In this document: one piece after another, positions 1 to 13,087 of the stretch
Numbering within the stretch: position 1 is the first letter of the stretch
Layout: the number at the start of each line of letters is the position of its first letter
Assembly: GCF_900215625.1 (NCBI RefSeq)
Contig: NZ_OBEK01000003.1
Coordinates: 1-64,000, forward strand
Direction of reading: 5' to 3'
Length of the DNA stretch: 64,000 nt
Source: Terribacillus aidingensis
GTDB lineage: Bacteria; Bacillota; Bacilli; Bacillales; Amphibacillaceae
Notes under the pieces: generated by a model
Databases searched by the model: none
Seen by the model: the letters and a program-made list of their open reading frames with translations, nothing else
What the model was told of the DNA's origin: nothing
Translations under genes and position numbers: made by a program

Positions 1-518
1 GGTCCTGTTGCCCCAGTTGCACCCGTAGGCCCGGTAGGTCCTGTCCCAACTGCTGTCACACTGACATCATCCACTAAGATATCAGTTGATCCTGGGTCGG
101 GCAGTGTGTTAATTAACAAAAAGATTTGAGCTGCTCCCTCTGGTGCAACATCTGTAGCAACCGTAGTTGCTCTCCAGTTATCTAATTCGGCAAACGGTAT
201 GCTTTCTGTTGGTACGATTAAGAACGTGCTTCTTCCGACAGATTGAAAGTCAGCTGTTAGAAAGAGTAATTGTATCTGCACTGGTGGTGCAGGAAGTATG
301 CTTGCCTTTGCCATATATAGCGTCAACGTATAACTGTTTCCTGGAACGATTGGTGACGCGTACTGTGCAAGATAGTCAACGTTTTGCCCTCCGTCTAGTA
401 CCGCTGCAAAGCTTCCGCTATTCGTATATTGCTGCGTGACAAATACAAAAGATGAGACCCAAGGTTCTAAACTACCAGACTCGAACCCTCCATTAACAAT
501 AATATTCTGGGGGGACAT
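1..518 (-). CDS. Collagen-like exosporium/spore-surface protein, N-terminal part (cut by window edge)
   Basis: Read on the minus strand from ATG at 518, preceded by AGGAGG at about 532-537. The frame stays open to the window edge, giving about 172 residues. It starts MSPQNIIVNGGFESG and continues as a beta-rich jelly-roll-like domain of about 150 residues, then enters Gly-X-Y triplets (GPTGPTGATGATGP), so the window edge lies at the start of a collagen-like repeat tract. The NGGFE...W opening resembles the Firmicutes domain often found N-terminal to repetitive regions (NTTRR-F1 type), seen in spore-surface and exosporium proteins. Role in the outer spore or cell surface is inferred. The gene is divergent from ilvD. 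No clear sporulation-sigma promoter was recognised. Confidence 0.85.
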   Translation of the reverse strand, partial: MSPQNIIVNGGFESGSLEPWVSSFVFVTQQYTNSGSFAAVLDGGQNVDYLAQYASPIVPGNSYTLTLYMAKASILPAPPVQIQLLFLTADFQSVGRSTFLIVPTESIPFAELDNWRATTVATDVAPEGAAQIFLLINTLPDPGSTDILVDDVSVTAVGTGPTGPTGATGATG

Positions 519-758
519 TGAAATTATTTTCCTCCTGTCAATAATAATTAATTCTCTTCATGCGACCTCTTCTTATGCTTATTCCTTTGAAATCGAACTG
601 ACCCCGCCAGCCACCCTATAACCGTACATTTTTTCTATTTACTACTGGTATTCAATAACTGTAAGTAAAGTCTATAAAAAAGTTTCTTGGAAAATTTCCT
701 CACAAACAACCCCACCCCTATCCTTATGTTAACGCTTTCAATTTAATTGAATCATTTA

Positions 759-773
759 AAGAATCTGAAAATT
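759..773 (+). promoter_or_regulatory. CodY-box candidate upstream of ilvD promoter
   Basis: AAGAATCTGAAAATT matches 12 of 15 positions of the CodY consensus AATTTTCWGAAAATT and lies 15 bases before the -35 element. CodY represses ilv-leu genes in Bacillus when branched-chain amino acids and GTP are plentiful, so placement and pathway agree. Confidence 0.55.
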
Positions 774-787
774 TATTGTTTTTGCTG

Positions 788-816
788 TTGACCTAGCTCT
801 AGTTAGGCGTTATGAT
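788..816 (+). promoter_or_regulatory. Sigma-A promoter of ilvD
   Basis: TTGACC (788-793) and TATGAT (811-816) are separated by exactly 17 bases. Transcription would start near 823, leaving a leader of about 100 bases before ilvD. The spacer contains an imperfect CCTA...TAGG inverted repeat. Confidence 0.65.
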
Positions 817-840
817 AACTGACAATTAATCAAATAAAAG

Positions 841-855
841 AATTTTCGAATTATT
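841..855 (+). promoter_or_regulatory. Second CodY-box candidate, downstream of ilvD promoter
   Basis: AATTTTCGAATTATT matches the first seven bases of the CodY consensus and 11 of 15 overall. It lies in the early transcribed region, where bound CodY could block elongation. Weaker than the 759-773 site. Confidence 0.35.
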
Positions 856-921
856 TAAAAACGGAATGCATCACACACTAAAAAAAGAGAATTTATTGCA
901 ATTGGGAGGTGTTTTGATCTT

Positions 922-2589
922 ATGCGAAGTGACATGATCAAAACAGGAATTGACCGGGCACCACACCGCAGTTTGCTGCATGCAACAGGTGTTAAAACGT
1001 CCGACCTAGGAAAGCCATTCATCGGAGTATGCAACTCCTACATTGATATCATTCCTGGACATATGCATTTGAACAAATTTGCTGAAGTTGTAAAAGATGC
1101 TATTCGCGAGGCTGGCGGTATTCCATTCGAGTTCAATACAATCGGTGTAGATGATGGTATTGCTATGGGACATATCGGCATGCGCTACAGCTTGCCAAGT
1201 CGTGAGATTATTGCTGACAGTGCAGAAACAGTTATTCAGGCTCACTGGTTCGACGGTGTCTTTTATATACCGAATTGCGATAAGATCACACCAGGAATGT
1301 TAATGGCGTCAGCGAGAACAAACGTCCCTTCCGTTTTTGTATCCGGAGGTCCAATGGAAGCTGGTGTTAGTCCAGATGGCAAACCATTGAATCTTGTATC
1401 GATGTTTGAAGGTGTAGGTGCCGTTCAGAATGGCACCATGACAGAACAAGAATTAGCGACTATCGAGACACTAGCTTGTCCTACATGCGGCTCCTGCTCA
1501 GGTATGTTCACTGCCAATTCAATGAACAGCCTTATGGAAATGCTCGGCATGACTGTTCCTGGAAATGGGACACTGCTGGCAACGTCAGAAGAACGTCACG
1601 AACTAATCTACGAAGCTGCCAGACATCTGGTTCGCCTCGTTAAAGAAGATATTCGTCCTCGTGACATTATGACAAAAGAAACCTTTGATAATGCCTTTGC
1701 TTTGGATATGGCAATGGGCGGATCTACCAACACGGTCCTCCATACAATTGCAATCGCACATGAAGCAGGCATTGATTATAACTTAGCGGACATTAACCAG
1801 ATTGCTGAAAAAGTCCCTTATTTGTCTAAGATCAGCCCAGCATCTGACTATTCGATGCATGACGTACATCTCGCCGGCGGAGTAAGTGCCATTATCAGAG
1901 AGCTTTGTAAGATTGATGGTCTGCTTCATAAAGAACGCATTACAATTACCGGCAAAACAATTGCAGAGAATGTAGAAGATTACGATATATTGAACAAAGA
2001 TGTTATTCGTCCGCTGGATAATCCATACAGCCCTGTCGGCGGTCTCAGTATTTTATATGGAAACTTAGCACCTGATGGAAGTGTCATTAAAGTTGGAGCT
2101 GTTGATCCTTCTATCAAGAAATTCCTAGGAGAAGCTATTGTATTTAACTCCCAGGATGAAGCGCAAGAAGGCATTTCGAATGGTACTGTACAGGCAGGTC
2201 ATGTTGTGGTTATCCGTTATGAAGGGCCAAAAGGCGGACCAGGAATGCCAGAAATGCTTACCCCCACTTCTGCTATTGCCGGGCGCGGGTTAGCAAAAGA
2301 AGTTGCTTTAATCACTGATGGCCGTTTCTCCGGGGCGACGCGAGGTATCTCTGTCGGACACATTTCTCCCGAAGCAGCCGAAGGTGGTCCAATCGCTTTT
2401 GTTGAAGATGGAGATCCAATTTTAATTGATTTAGAGACACGCAGCATTGAATTGCTCGTCGATGAAGATGTACTTGAAGAACGCAGTAAGAACTGGGAAC
2501 AGCCGGAACCGAAGATTAAAACCGGCTACCTGGCAAAATATGCAAAACTCGTAACCTCTGCTAATACTGGCGGTGTTATGAAGATATAA
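922..2589 (+). CDS. ilvD: Dihydroxy-acid dehydratase
   Basis: Catalyses dehydration of dihydroxy-isovalerate and dihydroxy-methylvalerate to the 2-keto acids, the third common step of Val/Ile/Leu synthesis. The 555-residue length is normal for IlvD. Visible landmarks are C37 in CNSYID, C119 in PNCDKITPG and the CPTCGSC motif near 186-192, which hold or surround the Fe-S cluster; [10 protein letters not shown] and the C-terminal [13 protein letters not shown] segments are also present. ATG at 922 follows GGGAGGTG with a slightly long spacer; the Met four codons later is an alternative. It is the first gene of the block, separated from ilvB by a leucine T-box, so ilvD and ilvB-leu are likely regulated partly separately. 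Confidence 0.97.
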   Translation: MRSDMIKTGIDRAPHRSLLHATGVKTSDLGKPFIGVCNSYIDIIPGHMHLNKFAEVVKDAIREAGGIPFEFNTIGVDDGIAMGHIGMRYSLPSREIIADSAETVIQAHWFDGVFYIPNCDKITPGMLMASARTNVPSVFVSGGPMEAGVSPDGKPLNLVSMFEGVGAVQNGTMTEQELATIETLACPTCGSCSGMFTANSMNSLMEMLGMTVPGNGTLLATSEERHELIYEAARHLVRLVKEDIRPRDIMTKETFDNAFALDMAMGGSTNTVLHTIAIAHEAGIDYNLADINQIAEKVPYLSKISPASDYSMHDVHLAGGVSAIIRELCKIDGLLHKERITITGKTIAENVEDYDILNKDVIRPLDNPYSPVGGLSILYGNLAPDGSVIKVGAVDPSIKKFLGEAIVFNSQDEAQEGISNGTVQAGHVVVIRYEGPKGGPGMPEMLTPTSAIAGRGLAKEVALITDGRFSGATRGISVGHISPEAAEGGPIAFVEDGDPILIDLETRSIELLVDEDVLEERSKNWEQPEPKIKTGYLAKYAKLVTSANTGGVMKI

Positions 2590-2591
2590 CC

Positions 2592-2876
2592 AAAACGAAG
2601 ACGGGACCATAGTGACGGAAACATTATATTCACAGAGAGCCAGGGGCGCTGAAATCCTGGCAATATAATCCGTCACCTCTCTTCCCCGAGTGCAAAGCTG
2701 AAATCATAGTAGGCTGAGCCAGGTGTGCAGCACCTGTTACCAAAACGGAGCGGAAGTTCAGCTCCACGAGGCAGTTTACCGTGAGGAAACTGTGAACTTG
2801 GGTGGTACCGAGAAAAGAAAAGTCTTTTTTCCCCATTTCTTGCAAGCTTGCTTGAATGGAGAAAGAAGGCTTTTTT
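2592..2876 (+). promoter_or_regulatory. T-box leader (leucine specifier CTC) controlling ilvB-leu genes
   Basis: Stem I can be drawn with GAAGA (2596-2600) pairing with TCTTC and GTGACGG pairing with CCGTCAC. The AGAGAGC element is present near 2635, and CTC at 2677-2679 sits in the specifier-loop position, which reads leucine. The T-box sequence GGGTGGTACCG lies at about 2800-2810. It is followed by a long hairpin with a T-run, the intrinsic terminator (2819-2876). Uncharged tRNA-Leu would favour the antiterminator and switch on ilvB and downstream genes. This matches the known B. subtilis ilv-leu leader, although here ilvD lies upstream of it. Confidence 0.93.
2819..2876 (+). terminator. 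T-box regulated intrinsic terminator
   Basis: Long stem of about 25 bp (AAGTCTTTTTTCCCC... against ...GGAGAAAGAAGGCTT) around an AAG/CTT turn, followed by TTTTTT at 2871-2876. Its 5' side overlaps the region that pairs with the T-box bulge in the antiterminator. Confidence 0.85.
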
Positions 2877-2911
2877 ATATATAAATAACAATCTTTTGGA
2901 GGGATAAAACC

Positions 2912-4641
2912 ATGAAGGTGAAGGCGCAAGCCATACAGGAAAGAAATCCTGCCGCAAAAGTTCCCAAGACTGGTGCTGATCTGTTCGTAGAAGCATTGCA
3001 AGCATCCGGTGTCGATACAATTTTTGGTTATCCAGGAGGAGCAGTGCTCCCAATCTACGATGCCTTGTATCGCGCAGAACCACAATTTGAGCATATTCTG
3101 ACCCGCCACGAACAGGGCGCAATTCACGCAGCAGAAGGATATGCCCGTGTGTCTGGAAAACCTGGCGTTGTGATTGCTACCTCAGGGCCTGGTGCTACCA
3201 ACCTGATTACTGGGATTGCTGATGCCATGATGGATTCTTTGCCTCTTGTTATTTTCACTGGCCAAGTAGGCAGAAGTGTGATTGGTACTGATGCATTCCA
3301 AGAATCGGACGTAATGGGAATTACGACACCAATTACGAAACACAACTATCAAGTGCAGCGACAAGAAGACATGCCGCGCATTATCAAAGAAGCATTTTAC
3401 ATTGCGACGACAGGACGACCTGGTCCTGTTGTAATAGATATTCCAAAAGATATTTCCGGCGAAGCTTACCAAACGGCGGCAACATCGCATGCGATTCACC
3501 TTCCAGGTTACCAGCCGACAACAAAACCGAACACCAATCAAATTAAGAAACTGATTCATGCGATTGCGGAGGCGAAACGTCCAGTACTTCTAACTGGTGC
3601 AGGAGTATTGCATGCCAAAGCAGCGCAGGAAGTTGAGAAGTTCGCAAAACGTTTCAAGCTGCCTGTCACTTCTACTCTGCTTGGACTTGGTGCCTTCCCT
3701 TCCAGTGATCCGCAATTTCTTGGAATGGCAGGCATGCACGGTACGTATGCAGCTAACCGCGCCCTGTACGAATGCGATTTGCTAATCAATGTGGGTGCTC
3801 GTTTCGATGACAGACTGACTGGAAACTTAGCACACTTCGCTCCCGGCGCAACAATTGCGCATATCGATGTTGACCCAGCTGAGATTGGCAAGATCATCCC
3901 AACAAGCATACCCGTTGTATCGGATGCCAAAGCAGCAATCGAGGCGCTTTTGGCAGAAGAGTCGAACGCAGAAGCTAGTGAAGACTGGTGCAACCATTTG
4001 CAGCAATACAAAGCAGATTTTCCGCTTTGGTACAACAATCCAGTACAAGACCTTACTCCGCAATGGGTAATGCAAGCTGTGCATAAAGCAACTGACGGCA
4101 AGGCGATCATTACAACTGATGTCGGGCAGCACCAGATGTGGGCAGCGCAGTATTACGGTTTTGATCAGCCAAACAGGTGGGTCACTTCCGGAGGTCTCGG
4201 TACAATGGGCTTTGGCTTCCCTGCTGCTATCGGAGCTCAGCTAGCGAGCCCTGACAGTACCGTAATCAGTATTGTTGGCGATGGCGGTTTTCAAATGACG
4301 ATGCAGGAACTGTCTGTTCTGCAAGAACGCAGACTGCCTGTCAAGGTACTGATTGTCAACAACCAAAGTCTTGGCATGGTAAGGCAATGGCAGGAATTTT
4401 TCTACCAAGAGCGCTATTCGGAATCATTGTTACATGTACAGCCTGATTTTATCAAATTAGCAGACAGCTACAGCATCAAAGGGGTGCGGCTTGATACACA
4501 GGAACAGCTGGTCCAGCAGCTCCCTTCCCTGCTCCAATCTGATGAACCTGTTGTTATTGATTGCCGCGTGCTGAGACAGGAGAACGTATTCCCAATGATT
4601 GCACCTGGTAAAGGTTTGCATGAAATGATTGGAGTGAGTCG

Positions 4642-4645
<4 letters not shown>
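2912..4645 (+). CDS. ilvB: Acetolactate synthase, large (catalytic) subunit
   Basis: Condenses two pyruvates, or pyruvate plus 2-ketobutyrate, using thiamine diphosphate. The protein has 577 residues, as usual. The N-terminal PYR domain shows [13 protein letters not shown] and the catalytic Glu in LTRHEQGA (about residue 65). The C-terminal domain has the ThDP/Mg motif [12 protein letters not shown]...NNQSLGMV starting near residue 456. ATG at 2912 follows GGAGGG. The stop overlaps the ilvN start as ATGA (4642-4645), so the two subunits are translationally coupled. Expression is controlled by the T-box just upstream. Confidence 0.97.
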
Positions 4646-7766
<3,121 letters not shown>

Positions 7767-7790
7767 AACTTGTTTTGGAGAGTGTTGATT

Positions 7791-8876
7791 ATGCATAAAT
7801 CGATTGTCCTGCTTCCGGGAGATGGAATCGGCCCTGCGGTGACAGAAGCTGCTGCTTCTGTCCTGCAGCAAGTGGCTGCTAATTTTTCTCATACGTTTAC
7901 CTTTCATACAAGAGCAATCGGCGGTGCAGCCATCGATGCAGCTGGTGAGCCGCTGCCAGCTGAAACACTGCAAGCTTGTGAGGAAGCTGATGCTATTTTA
8001 TTAGGTGCTGTAGGAGGTCCGAAATGGGAACAGCACCCCCCTCATTTACGGCCTGAAAAAGGGTTGCTGCAGCTGCGTAAAGGGATTGGTCTCTTTGCCA
8101 ATTTACGCCCTGTAAAGACCTTCCCTTCCCTGCTGGACAGCTCACCGCTGAAACCCGAAATTGTTGCAGGAAGCGATCTGTTAATTGTACGGGAATTAAC
8201 TGGCGGCCTTTACTTTGGGCTTCCAAGTGAGCGTCGCGACAACGGGCAGACCGTGGTAGATACACTGCATTATGAAAGAAGCGAGATTGAAAGAATTGTC
8301 GAAATCGGTTTCCAAAGTGCGATGCTCCGGAATAAACGCCTAGCTTCTGTTGACAAAGCGAACGTGCTTGAATCCAGTAAGGTCTGGCGGGAAGTTGTTG
8401 ATGAAAAAAGCAAGGATTATCCGGAAGTAACCGTTGAACATATGCTCGTTGATTCCACTGCAATGAAGTTGATCACCAATCCGACCTACTTTGATGTCAT
8501 TGTGACAGAGAATTTGTTCGGCGATATCCTGAGCGATGAAGCATCTGTGCTTACGGGATCTCTCGGCCTCCTCCCTTCTGCAAGCCTTCGAAAGGATGAG
8601 CTCGGGCTTTATGAGCCAGTACATGGCTCCGCTCCGGATATAGCCGGAAAGGATATCGCAAATCCGCTAGGTGCCATTTTGTCGGCAGCTATGCTGCTTC
8701 GATATTCATTCGGGTTGGAAAAAGAAGCAGATAGTGTTGAGGCTGCTGTAGACGCTATTCTGACAAAAGGATATGGCACAGCTGACATGCAAGCTGCACC
8801 GGCGTTTACTGTTGGTACCGAGAAGATGACATCACTTGTTCTTGAGCAGCTGCAAACTGCGAAGGTACGTGCTTAA
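7791..8876 (+). CDS. leuB: 3-isopropylmalate dehydrogenase
   Basis: NAD-dependent oxidative decarboxylation in leucine synthesis. Start at ATG 7791 ([17 protein letters not shown]) because GGAGAG lies at 7777-7782; an in-frame TTG at 7770 is upstream of that site. The product has 361 residues. Family marks are [20 protein letters not shown] and the metal-binding segment [15 protein letters not shown], followed by the adenine-loop region [12 protein letters not shown]. Confidence 0.96.
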   Translation: MHKSIVLLPGDGIGPAVTEAAASVLQQVAANFSHTFTFHTRAIGGAAIDAAGEPLPAETLQACEEADAILLGAVGGPKWEQHPPHLRPEKGLLQLRKGIGLFANLRPVKTFPSLLDSSPLKPEIVAGSDLLIVRELTGGLYFGLPSERRDNGQTVVDTLHYERSEIERIVEIGFQSAMLRNKRLASVDKANVLESSKVWREVVDEKSKDYPEVTVEHMLVDSTAMKLITNPTYFDVIVTENLFGDILSDEASVLTGSLGLLPSASLRKDELGLYEPVHGSAPDIAGKDIANPLGAILSAAMLLRYSFGLEKEADSVEAAVDAILTKGYGTADMQAAPAFTVGTEKMTSLVLEQLQTAKVRA

Positions 8877-8895
8877 CGAAAGGAGTAAGATTACA

Positions 8896-10311
8896 ATGAA
8901 ACAGCCCAAGACAATCATCCAGAAAATCTGGGAAAAACATACCGTTGTACAGGAGACCGATAAGCCTGATTTGCTGTATATCGACCTGCATCTTGTTCAT
9001 GAAGTAACTTCGCCGCAAGCCTTTGAAGGACTGCGCTTAGCAGGACGCAAAGTACGGCAGCCGGACCGAACATATGCCACTGTAGATCATAATGTTCCAA
9101 CCATTAACCGCCCAGTCATTCGCGATGAAGTTGCTCGTAAACAAATGGATACATTACGTTCCAATTGTGCAGAGTTTGGCATCCGCTTGGCCGACATTGA
9201 TCACCCGGACCAAGGCATCGTCCATGTAATCGGACCGCAGCTTGGTCTGACCCAGCCTGGTAAAACGATTGTTTGCGGTGACAGTCATACGTCGACACAT
9301 GGCGCATTTGGAGCGCTTGCATTCGGTATTGGAACGAGTGAGGTTGAACATGTGCTAGCGACTCAGACACTTTGGCAAAACAAGCCAAAAACATTGAACG
9401 TCCAAATTGACGGTCCGCTCGGTCCTGGTGTGACAGCAAAAGATTTGATACTCGCTATTATTGGCAGATTCGGGGTCAAATTTGGTACTGGTTATGTTAT
9501 TGAGTACACAGGAGAAGCAATTCGCGGGTTATCTATGGAGGAACGCATGACAGTCTGCAACATGTCGATTGAAGCCGGCGCTCGTGCTGGCTTGATTAGC
9601 CCAGACGAGACGACATTTGAGTATTTGCGCGGAAGACGATATGCACCCGATGCAGCAGCATTTGAAGAAGCAGTAACAGAGTGGAAACAGCTTGCCACGG
9701 ATAAAGGCGCCACTTACGACCATACTGTTACGCTTGATGCAACAAAAATAGAGCCTCAAGTAACTTGGGGAACAAACCCTGGTATGTGCCTGCCTATTTC
9801 TGCTAGTGTGCCGGACCCTGCTTTGATGGAAGATCCAGACGAGAAAAGTGCAGCAGAACAGGCAATTGCTTATATGGGACTAGAGCCAAACCAACAGCTA
9901 ACATCCATCGAAATACAGCATGTATTTATCGGCTCCTGTACGAATTCACGAATTACCGACTTGCGCAAAGCAGCAAGTGTCATTCGCGGAAGAAAAGTAC
10001 ATCCTTCCGTACGGGCCTTGGTGGTTCCAGGTTCCTTCACAGTAAAAATGCAAGCTGAGCAAGAAGGACTGGATATTCTCTTCCGGGAAGCAGGATTTGA
10101 ATGGCGCGATGCAGGCTGCAGTATGTGTCTGGCAATGAATGAAGATGTTGTACCTGCTGGAGAGCGCTGCGCTTCCACTTCAAATCGAAATTTTGAAGGA
10201 CGTCAAGGTTCTGGGGCACGGACCCACCTAGCCAGTCCAGAGATGGCAGCAGCAGCAGCCATAGAAGGCCGCTTCGTCGATGTTCGGCAAGTGATGGCAC
10301 CAACTGTGTAA
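8896..10311 (+). CDS. leuC: 3-isopropylmalate dehydratase, large subunit
   Basis: Aconitase-family isomerase, large subunit, 471 residues. The [4Fe-4S] cysteines are visible in [12 protein letters not shown] and CSMCLAMN, with [18 protein letters not shown] earlier. Start at ATG 8896 ([15 protein letters not shown]), which follows AAAGGAG at about 8879-8884; a longer reading frame extends back into leuB but lacks a ribosome site. Works with LeuD, 12 bases downstream. Confidence 0.96.
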   Translation: MKQPKTIIQKIWEKHTVVQETDKPDLLYIDLHLVHEVTSPQAFEGLRLAGRKVRQPDRTYATVDHNVPTINRPVIRDEVARKQMDTLRSNCAEFGIRLADIDHPDQGIVHVIGPQLGLTQPGKTIVCGDSHTSTHGAFGALAFGIGTSEVEHVLATQTLWQNKPKTLNVQIDGPLGPGVTAKDLILAIIGRFGVKFGTGYVIEYTGEAIRGLSMEERMTVCNMSIEAGARAGLISPDETTFEYLRGRRYAPDAAAFEEAVTEWKQLATDKGATYDHTVTLDATKIEPQVTWGTNPGMCLPISASVPDPALMEDPDEKSAAEQAIAYMGLEPNQQLTSIEIQHVFIGSCTNSRITDLRKAASVIRGRKVHPSVRALVVPGSFTVKMQAEQEGLDILFREAGFEWRDAGCSMCLAMNEDVVPAGERCASTSNRNFEGRQGSGARTHLASPEMAAAAAIEGRFVDVRQVMAPTV

Positions 10312-10323
10312 GGAGGATGAATA

Positions 10324-10908
10324 ATGGAACCAATTAACACACATAATGGCCTCGTATACCCTTTGCCCAAAAAAAACGTCGATACCGATCAAATTATTCC
10401 GAAACAATTTTTAAAACGGATTGAGCGCTCGGGTTTCGGCCAGTTTCTTTTCTATAACTGGCGTTTTGATGACGAGGGCCAGCCAAGACAAGACTTTACA
10501 TTGAATGAACCAAAGTACAAAGGTGCATCTGTACTAATTGCCGGCGATAACTTTGGCTGCGGCTCCTCACGTGAGCACGCGCCGTGGGCCCTTTTAGATT
10601 ATGGATTTAAAGTGATTATTGCACCGAGCTTTGCCGATATTTTCTATAGTAATACAACAAAGAACGGCATCTTAGCTATTAAACTTTCGGAAGCACAAGT
10701 AGACTACTTGCTCAAGCAAGCAGAAAAAGATTCGTATATACTGACAATAGATCTGAAAAATCAGATAGTATATGATAATCTTGAGTTTAAGGCAGGTTTT
10801 GACATTCCAGCCTACCAGAAGCATATGCTTTTAAATGGACTAGACGAAATCGGCATTACGTTGACTTATGCCGATCAGATCAAACAGTTTGAACAGACAC
10901 ATAATTAA
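10324..10908 (+). CDS. leuD: 3-isopropylmalate dehydratase, small subunit
   Basis: 194 residues, the swivelling domain partner of LeuC. Shows [19 protein letters not shown] near the N-terminus and the conserved [28 protein letters not shown] just before the ATG is a near-perfect ribosome site. Confidence 0.96.
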   Translation: MEPINTHNGLVYPLPKKNVDTDQIIPKQFLKRIERSGFGQFLFYNWRFDDEGQPRQDFTLNEPKYKGASVLIAGDNFGCGSSREHAPWALLDYGFKVIIAPSFADIFYSNTTKNGILAIKLSEAQVDYLLKQAEKDSYILTIDLKNQIVYDNLEFKAGFDIPAYQKHMLLNGLDEIGITLTYADQIKQFEQTHN

Positions 10909-10914
10909 AGGAGT

Positions 10915-11913
10915 GTGAAGGGCATTGGGGATTGCTTAAGTCATAAAAAAATACAGGCAGCAGCAGCTTATTTGAAGAATTTGGTGCATCATACACCGAT
11001 TCGAACTTCAACCACTTTGGACCAATCGGTAGGAATGAACGTTTATCTGAAGATGGAGAACGAACAAAAGACAGGAGCTTTTAAAGCACGCGGTGCTTGC
11101 TTTAAGATTGGCTGCATGAATGATGAAGCTGCAAAACGCGGCGTTATCGCAGCTTCTGCAGGCAACCATGCACAAGGTGTTGCATTGGCGGCAGCAAAAC
11201 GAGGTATTCAAGCGAAGATCTTTATGCCGATTCATACACCAAAGCCGAAAGTAGAAGCAACCAAGAGTTACGGAGCTGCAGTTGAGCTGGCAGGAGAGAA
11301 TTTTCAAGAAGCTCTTTTTGCTGCCCAGAAAGAACAGCAGCAAACGGGAAGCACTTTCATCCATCCCTTTGATGATGTGGATGTGATTGCAGGTCAAGGT
11401 ACGATAGCCATTGAGATGCTCACAGATCAGCCTCAGCTGGATACCTTAATTGTCCCTATCGGTGGCGGCGGTTTAATTAGCGGTATTGCCTTTGCTGCTA
11501 AACAAATGAAACCGTCCATCCGTATTATCGGTGTACAGACAGAGGCAGCTTGTGCAACGTATCATACTTTTCACAAGCATCTGCTGCCTTCCTTGACTTG
11601 CAAGACAATTGCTGAGGGAATTGCCGTGAAGGAGCCTGGCAAGGTGACAATGCCGCTCATTCAGCAATATGTGGATGATGTGGTTACTGTTTCAGAGCAT
11701 GATATTGCAGCAAGTATCCTGCAGCTGCTCGAACGGCACAAAACACTTGCAGAAGGAGCTGGTGCTGCAGCATTCGCTGCCTTGATGCGCCATCATCAGA
11801 GCATTCATTCCAAGCATTGCGGAATTATCATTAGCGGTGGGAACTTCGATCTTCAAAAGCTATCTGAGCTGCATGCACATACGATGCATCTCCCCGCCAA
11901 CAGCATGGCATAA
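10915..11913 (+). CDS. ilvA: Threonine dehydratase, short form without regulatory domain
   Basis: PLP enzyme making 2-ketobutyrate from threonine. The Schiff-base Lys is in KTGAFKARGA, and the phosphate loop is GGGGLISG; SAGNHAQGVA is also present. The 332-residue length ends right after the catalytic domain (SGGNFDLQKL...), so the C-terminal ACT-like domain of the roughly 420-residue Bacillus IlvA is missing. This resembles the TdcB-like short form and should not be isoleucine-inhibited in the usual way. Start is uncertain: GTG 10915 is almost on top of AAAGGAG (10907-10913), while an in-frame ATT at 10924 has ideal spacing. Six bases after leuD, so co-transcribed. Isoleucine supply as the role is inferred from context. 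Confidence 0.88.
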   Translation: MKGIGDCLSHKKIQAAAAYLKNLVHHTPIRTSTTLDQSVGMNVYLKMENEQKTGAFKARGACFKIGCMNDEAAKRGVIAASAGNHAQGVALAAAKRGIQAKIFMPIHTPKPKVEATKSYGAAVELAGENFQEALFAAQKEQQQTGSTFIHPFDDVDVIAGQGTIAIEMLTDQPQLDTLIVPIGGGGLISGIAFAAKQMKPSIRIIGVQTEAACATYHTFHKHLLPSLTCKTIAEGIAVKEPGKVTMPLIQQYVDDVVTVSEHDIAASILQLLERHKTLAEGAGAAAFAALMRHHQSIHSKHCGIIISGGNFDLQKLSELHAHTMHLPANSMA

Positions 11914-11951
11914 AAAAATGAGCAGGAAGCACATCGCTTCCTGCTCTATTT
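11912..11951. terminator. Bidirectional terminator between ilvA and Arc-like gene
   Basis: Perfect 11-bp inverted repeat GAGCAGGAAGC / GCTTCCTGCTC (11920-11930 and 11936-11946), flanked by a run of As on the left and TATTTTT on the right. It can stop both converging transcripts. The stop codon of the minus-strand gene lies within it. Confidence 0.88.
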
Positions 11952-12110
11952 TTCCTTCTCTGACTTCAGTCGGCCAGCTTGCTTCAGCTGCTCGCGAAGC
12001 AGATATTCGATTTGAGCATTCACACTGCGAAAATCGTCGTCTGCCCACTTCTGCACCATATCGTAAATCTCCTGGTTGATGCGCAACGGAAAACTCTTCT
12101 TCTTTGCCAT
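11946..12110 (-). CDS. Arc-like ribbon-helix-helix DNA-binding protein
   Basis: Small 54-residue gene with ATG at 12110, twelve bases after the stop of the SPFH gene. The sequence begins MAKKKSFPLRINQEIYDMV, then a helix with FRSVNAQIEYLLREQL; this beta-strand plus two-helix pattern is typical of Arc/MetJ repressors. It probably forms a dimer and may bind the palindrome upstream of the SPFH gene, though that link is inference. Such Arc-like genes are found next to SPFH genes in other Bacillales. Confidence 0.78.
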   Translation of the reverse strand: MAKKKSFPLRINQEIYDMVQKWADDDFRSVNAQIEYLLREQLKQAGRLKSEKEK

Positions 12111-12122
12111 AACACCCCTGCT

Positions 12123-12962
12123 TTAATACAGCGACCCATTGTTTACGACCGGCTGTGTCCCGCGATCGGAAACAATGGCCACCATCAAGTTATTGACCAT
12201 CTGTGCTTTACGCTCTGCATCCAGCTCCAAATCACCATCGTTCAAAGCTTCGACAGCATCCATAGACATACCGACTGCACCTTCTACAATCATTTTACGT
12301 GCAGCAATAATAGCGGATGCTTGCTGACGCTGCAGCATTGCTTGTGCAATTTCTGTTGAGTAAGCTAAATGTGTGAATCGTGCTTCCATCACTTCCACAC
12401 CCGCTTCACTTAAACGCGCTTCCAGCTCTGCTTGCAGTTTTCCAGTAATCTCATCTCCGTTTTCACGCAGCGAATAACCGGTTTCTTTAAAATTATCATA
12501 CGGATAATTGGAAGCAATATAACGTACTGCCGCTTCACTCTGAATGGCGACGAACTCTTCATAATCATCAACGTTAAACGCCGCCTTGGCCGTATCTATT
12601 ACACGATACACAATCACGGCAGCTATTTCAATTGGATTACCTTCTATATCATTTACTTTAAGGGTCTTGGAGTTGAAGTTGCGAATACGCAGTGTAATTC
12701 GCTGTCTTGTTGTTAATGGAATGGTCAGGAACAGCCCATTGGCGCGGATTGTTCCGATGTATTTCCCGAAGAAAGTCACCACATAGGATTGGTTCGGAGG
12801 TACAATAACAATGCCGGTAATAAGCAGCAAACCAACAATAAACAAAAGGACAGCCGGTAAAATGACTTCTTGTGTCAAACTAAAGATACCGGCACCCACT
12901 AGCGCGAGGATAATTAGTACACCAAGGAAACCATTCAAGACGGCAGCTTGCTTTTCTTTCAT
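12123..12962 (-). CDS. SPFH (band 7/flotillin-like) membrane protein
   Basis: 279 residues. Two hydrophobic segments at the N-terminus (about residues 9-27 and 33-52) are followed by an SPFH domain that begins [19 protein letters not shown] and includes [20 protein letters not shown]; an alanine-rich coiled coil follows ([21 protein letters not shown]). SPFH proteins scaffold membrane microdomains or protease complexes; the specific role here is unknown. Start at ATG 12962 with AGGAG at about 12973-12977; an upstream GTG at 12971 lies too near that site. Operon with the Arc-like gene, under a palindromic operator. Confidence 0.88.
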   Translation of the reverse strand: MKEKQAAVLNGFLGVLIILALVGAGIFSLTQEVILPAVLLFIVGLLLITGIVIVPPNQSYVVTFFGKYIGTIRANGLFLTIPLTTRQRITLRIRNFNSKTLKVNDIEGNPIEIAAVIVYRVIDTAKAAFNVDDYEEFVAIQSEAAVRYIASNYPYDNFKETGYSLRENGDEITGKLQAELEARLSEAGVEVMEARFTHLAYSTEIAQAMLQRQQASAIIAARKMIVEGAVGMSMDAVEALNDGDLELDAERKAQMVNNLMVAIVSDRGTQPVVNNGSLY

Positions 12963-12985
12963 ACACGTCACTCCTACATTTTCAT

Positions 12986-13007
12986 ATTAAAGTGATATCA
13001 CTTTAAT
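12986..13007. promoter_or_regulatory. 22-bp perfect palindrome, operator candidate for SPFH-Arc operon
   Basis: ATTAAAGTGAT followed directly by its reverse complement ATCACTTTAAT. It sits about 25 bases upstream of the SPFH start and about 80 before the divergent kinase gene. AT-rich promoter-like sequence adjoins it. A dimeric repressor is expected; the Arc-like protein or an unlinked regulator are both possible. Confidence 0.7.
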
Positions 13008-13087
13008 ACTATTATATATTCTGATATCTTTCTTTGCAACCTCCGGACAAGCCGATATACTAAAAAGAAAAAGAACGGAGAATATAC

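Larger units (their letters stand above)
519..921. other. Divergent intergenic region between collagen-like gene and ilvD
   Basis: About 400 bases without a convincing gene. The right half carries the ilvD promoter and two CodY-like boxes, listed separately. The left half should hold the promoter of the collagen-like gene, but I could not identify it. Confidence 0.7.

Noticed and set aside
2630-3127. Minus-strand frames across the ilvB leader
   Set aside because: They run through the T-box and the start of ilvB; the RNA structure and ilvB explain the sequence.
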